Shown piece by piece: positions 41,663 to 42,411 of a stretch of DNA of 42,411 nt. Origin of the DNA: Bacteroidales bacterium (GTDB lineage Bacteria; Bacteroidota; Bacteroidia; Bacteroidales; WCHB1-69); contig JAFXTE010000050.1 in the NCBI GenBank assembly GCA_017525245.1, forward strand, positions 1 to 42,411. The letters run 5' to 3'. Positions within the stretch are counted from its first letter, which is position 1; every line of letters begins with the position of its first letter. The translations under genes and the position numbers were made by a program. The notes under the pieces are model-generated. The model had not been told where the DNA came from and searched no databases. It was given only the letters and a program-made list of their open reading frames with translations.

Positions 41663-42411
41663 CAATAATCTTTACATCTGAATGTATATAGAAATCATAA
41701 CAAGAATTCTTCATTACCTTGTGAAGAATTTCTCTTAAACTATTAAAAGACGCGTTCTCTAATTTTAACCACGAATTATTTTTATTAAAAAATTTCAATT
41801 TATAACGAACAGGAGGTTCTGGCGTTTCAGTATCATTTTTCCAATAACCGAGAAATTGACTCCTTTTAGGATTGTCATCATCATAATTAAAATCATCAAA
41901 GAAACGGCATTTTACGCTTTCCACTTTCAAGACCCATTGTCCGAGTTGATGATTTTTATCCAACCATCCTTGGTAATAACAACGTAACGAATATCGTCCT
42001 AACGCTGTTCCAATGTCATCAAAATCTCCAAGTATGGAACCTAAACTATATGATATGAAAAGGTTTTCATTCACATATTTGTTCGGATCTGATTTTTCGG
42101 TTTTGAAGGTTTCTGTTCCACCGACAGGTCCACAATCCTCTCTTTTTGACAGGTTCTCGTGGAACATTTTCAAGGATTCCAATATGACAGACAATTCCGA
42201 GGTGTCGTTGTACAGGAACACATTCTCTCCTTCTGGATTACTTGGTATATATCCCAAATTTTCAAAAGAAAGATACCGTATCCCCTTGAAATACTCCCTC
42301 AGATTCTTCACGTCGAAGTCCTCCACCCGCTCCTCGCTCATAAAAAAATCGTAGGGGAATTTCAGAGACTTGCCGCTGCCCTCCAACCAATGGATCTGGC
42401 ACAAAGCGCCG
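41625..42411 (-). CDS. DUF6402-like protein, second copy, partial at window end
   Basis: The last 261 residues of a protein homologous to 32050-33531. From GALCQIHWLEGSGKSLKFPY to CRFFDDFN the two are close to identical, in DNA as well. After that the copies part: here DNPKRSQFLGYWKNDTETPE and NSWLKLENASFNSLREILH, there another sequence, both rejoining at SxxKxIDDEFxKKS. This pattern, a constant body with a changed C-terminal part paired with a different membrane protein, is what polymorphic effectors show. The N-terminal half lies outside the window. Confidence 0.65.
   Translation of the reverse strand, partial: GALCQIHWLEGSGKSLKFPYDFFMSEERVEDFDVKNLREYFKGIRYLSFENLGYIPSNPEGENVFLYNDTSELSVILESLKMFHENLSKREDCGPVGGTETFKTEKSDPNKYVNENLFISYSLGSILGDFDDIGTALGRYSLRCYYQGWLDKNHQLGQWVLKVESVKCRFFDDFNYDDDNPKRSQFLGYWKNDTETPEPPVRYKLKFFNKNNSWLKLENASFNSLREILHKVMKNSCYDFYIHSDVKIIDDEFIKKSILIL

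Noticed and set aside
26423-42411. Type VI or phage-like structural genes (Hcp, VgrG, PAAR, sheath).
   Set aside because: I looked through all the large proteins of the island and found none with tube, spike or sheath features; the link to a contractile system is inference only.
26423-42411. Insertion sequence or integrase that could explain the mosaic structure.
   Set aside because: No transposase or recombinase motif and no terminal inverted repeats were seen; homologous exchange at shared tags and overlaps explains the pattern better.

Overview
The window looks like chromosome of an uncultured member of the Bacteroidales (Bacteroidota). Evidence seen in the sequence: a protein with a type IX secretion C-terminal sorting domain, TAnnTTTG-type -7 promoter boxes (one with a TTTG -33 box at 19 bp), DUF1573 and TonB-receptor proteins, an ftsQ-ftsA-ftsZ run, butyrate kinase, and many lipoproteins. 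No rRNA, tRNA, CRISPR array or transposase was seen.

Layout. 1-3300: tail of a low-molecular-weight tyrosine phosphatase, an AT-rich gene for a DUF1573 periplasmic protein, and a nucleotidyltransferase/HEPN pair flanked by 53-bp direct repeats. 3500-7760: core genes on the + strand (Mrp-type ATPase, thyA, pgk, mannose-1-phosphate guanylyltransferase), with two REP-like palindromes before the last. 7760-11341: a minus-strand group (exonuclease, T9SS cargo, PASTA protein). 11517-17260: a + strand surface-polysaccharide group (flippase, TupA-like ATP-grasp, a polymerase-like/GT4 fusion, GT2). 17400-20118: an outer-membrane barrel protein divergent from a TonB-dependent receptor. 20320-26422: minus-strand butyrate kinase, NAD kinase, ftsQ, ftsA, ftsZ and a small lipoprotein.

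26423-42411 is the remarkable part: an AT-rich, all-minus-strand island that looks like a modular store of antibacterial effectors and immunity proteins. Three otherwise unrelated proteins (at 27338, 30135 and 34271) share an 18-residue N-terminal tag (DYWKSSPFGEESIFHPSW or close to it) followed by a beta-rich region and a different C-terminal domain: a GH24 lysozyme, a Cys/His peptidase- or amidase-like domain, and a muramidase-like domain. Each is followed by, overlaps, or is fused to a lipoprotein, as expected for immunity to cell-wall-acting toxins. A second tag (LFSFKTFRSPDR) occurs as stand-alone 39-codon ORFs just before two of them and as the N-terminus of an 840-residue protein. Two copies of a DUF6402-like protein are each followed by polytopic membrane proteins, and the start of every membrane protein gene overlaps the DUF6402-like 3' end or a relic of it. 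Extra membrane genes in the array keep only the last 14-32 codons of the lost partner.

Inference: this is an effector/immunity recombination hot spot, plausibly serving a type VI or other contractile secretion system encoded elsewhere; no secretion structural gene lies in the window. Several homopolymer length differences break or shift reading frames (around 2141, 28943, 38285 and 39569). They could be slippage switches, decay or assembly errors, and only reads can decide. Degenerate word-repeat tracts follow many stop codons in the core part.
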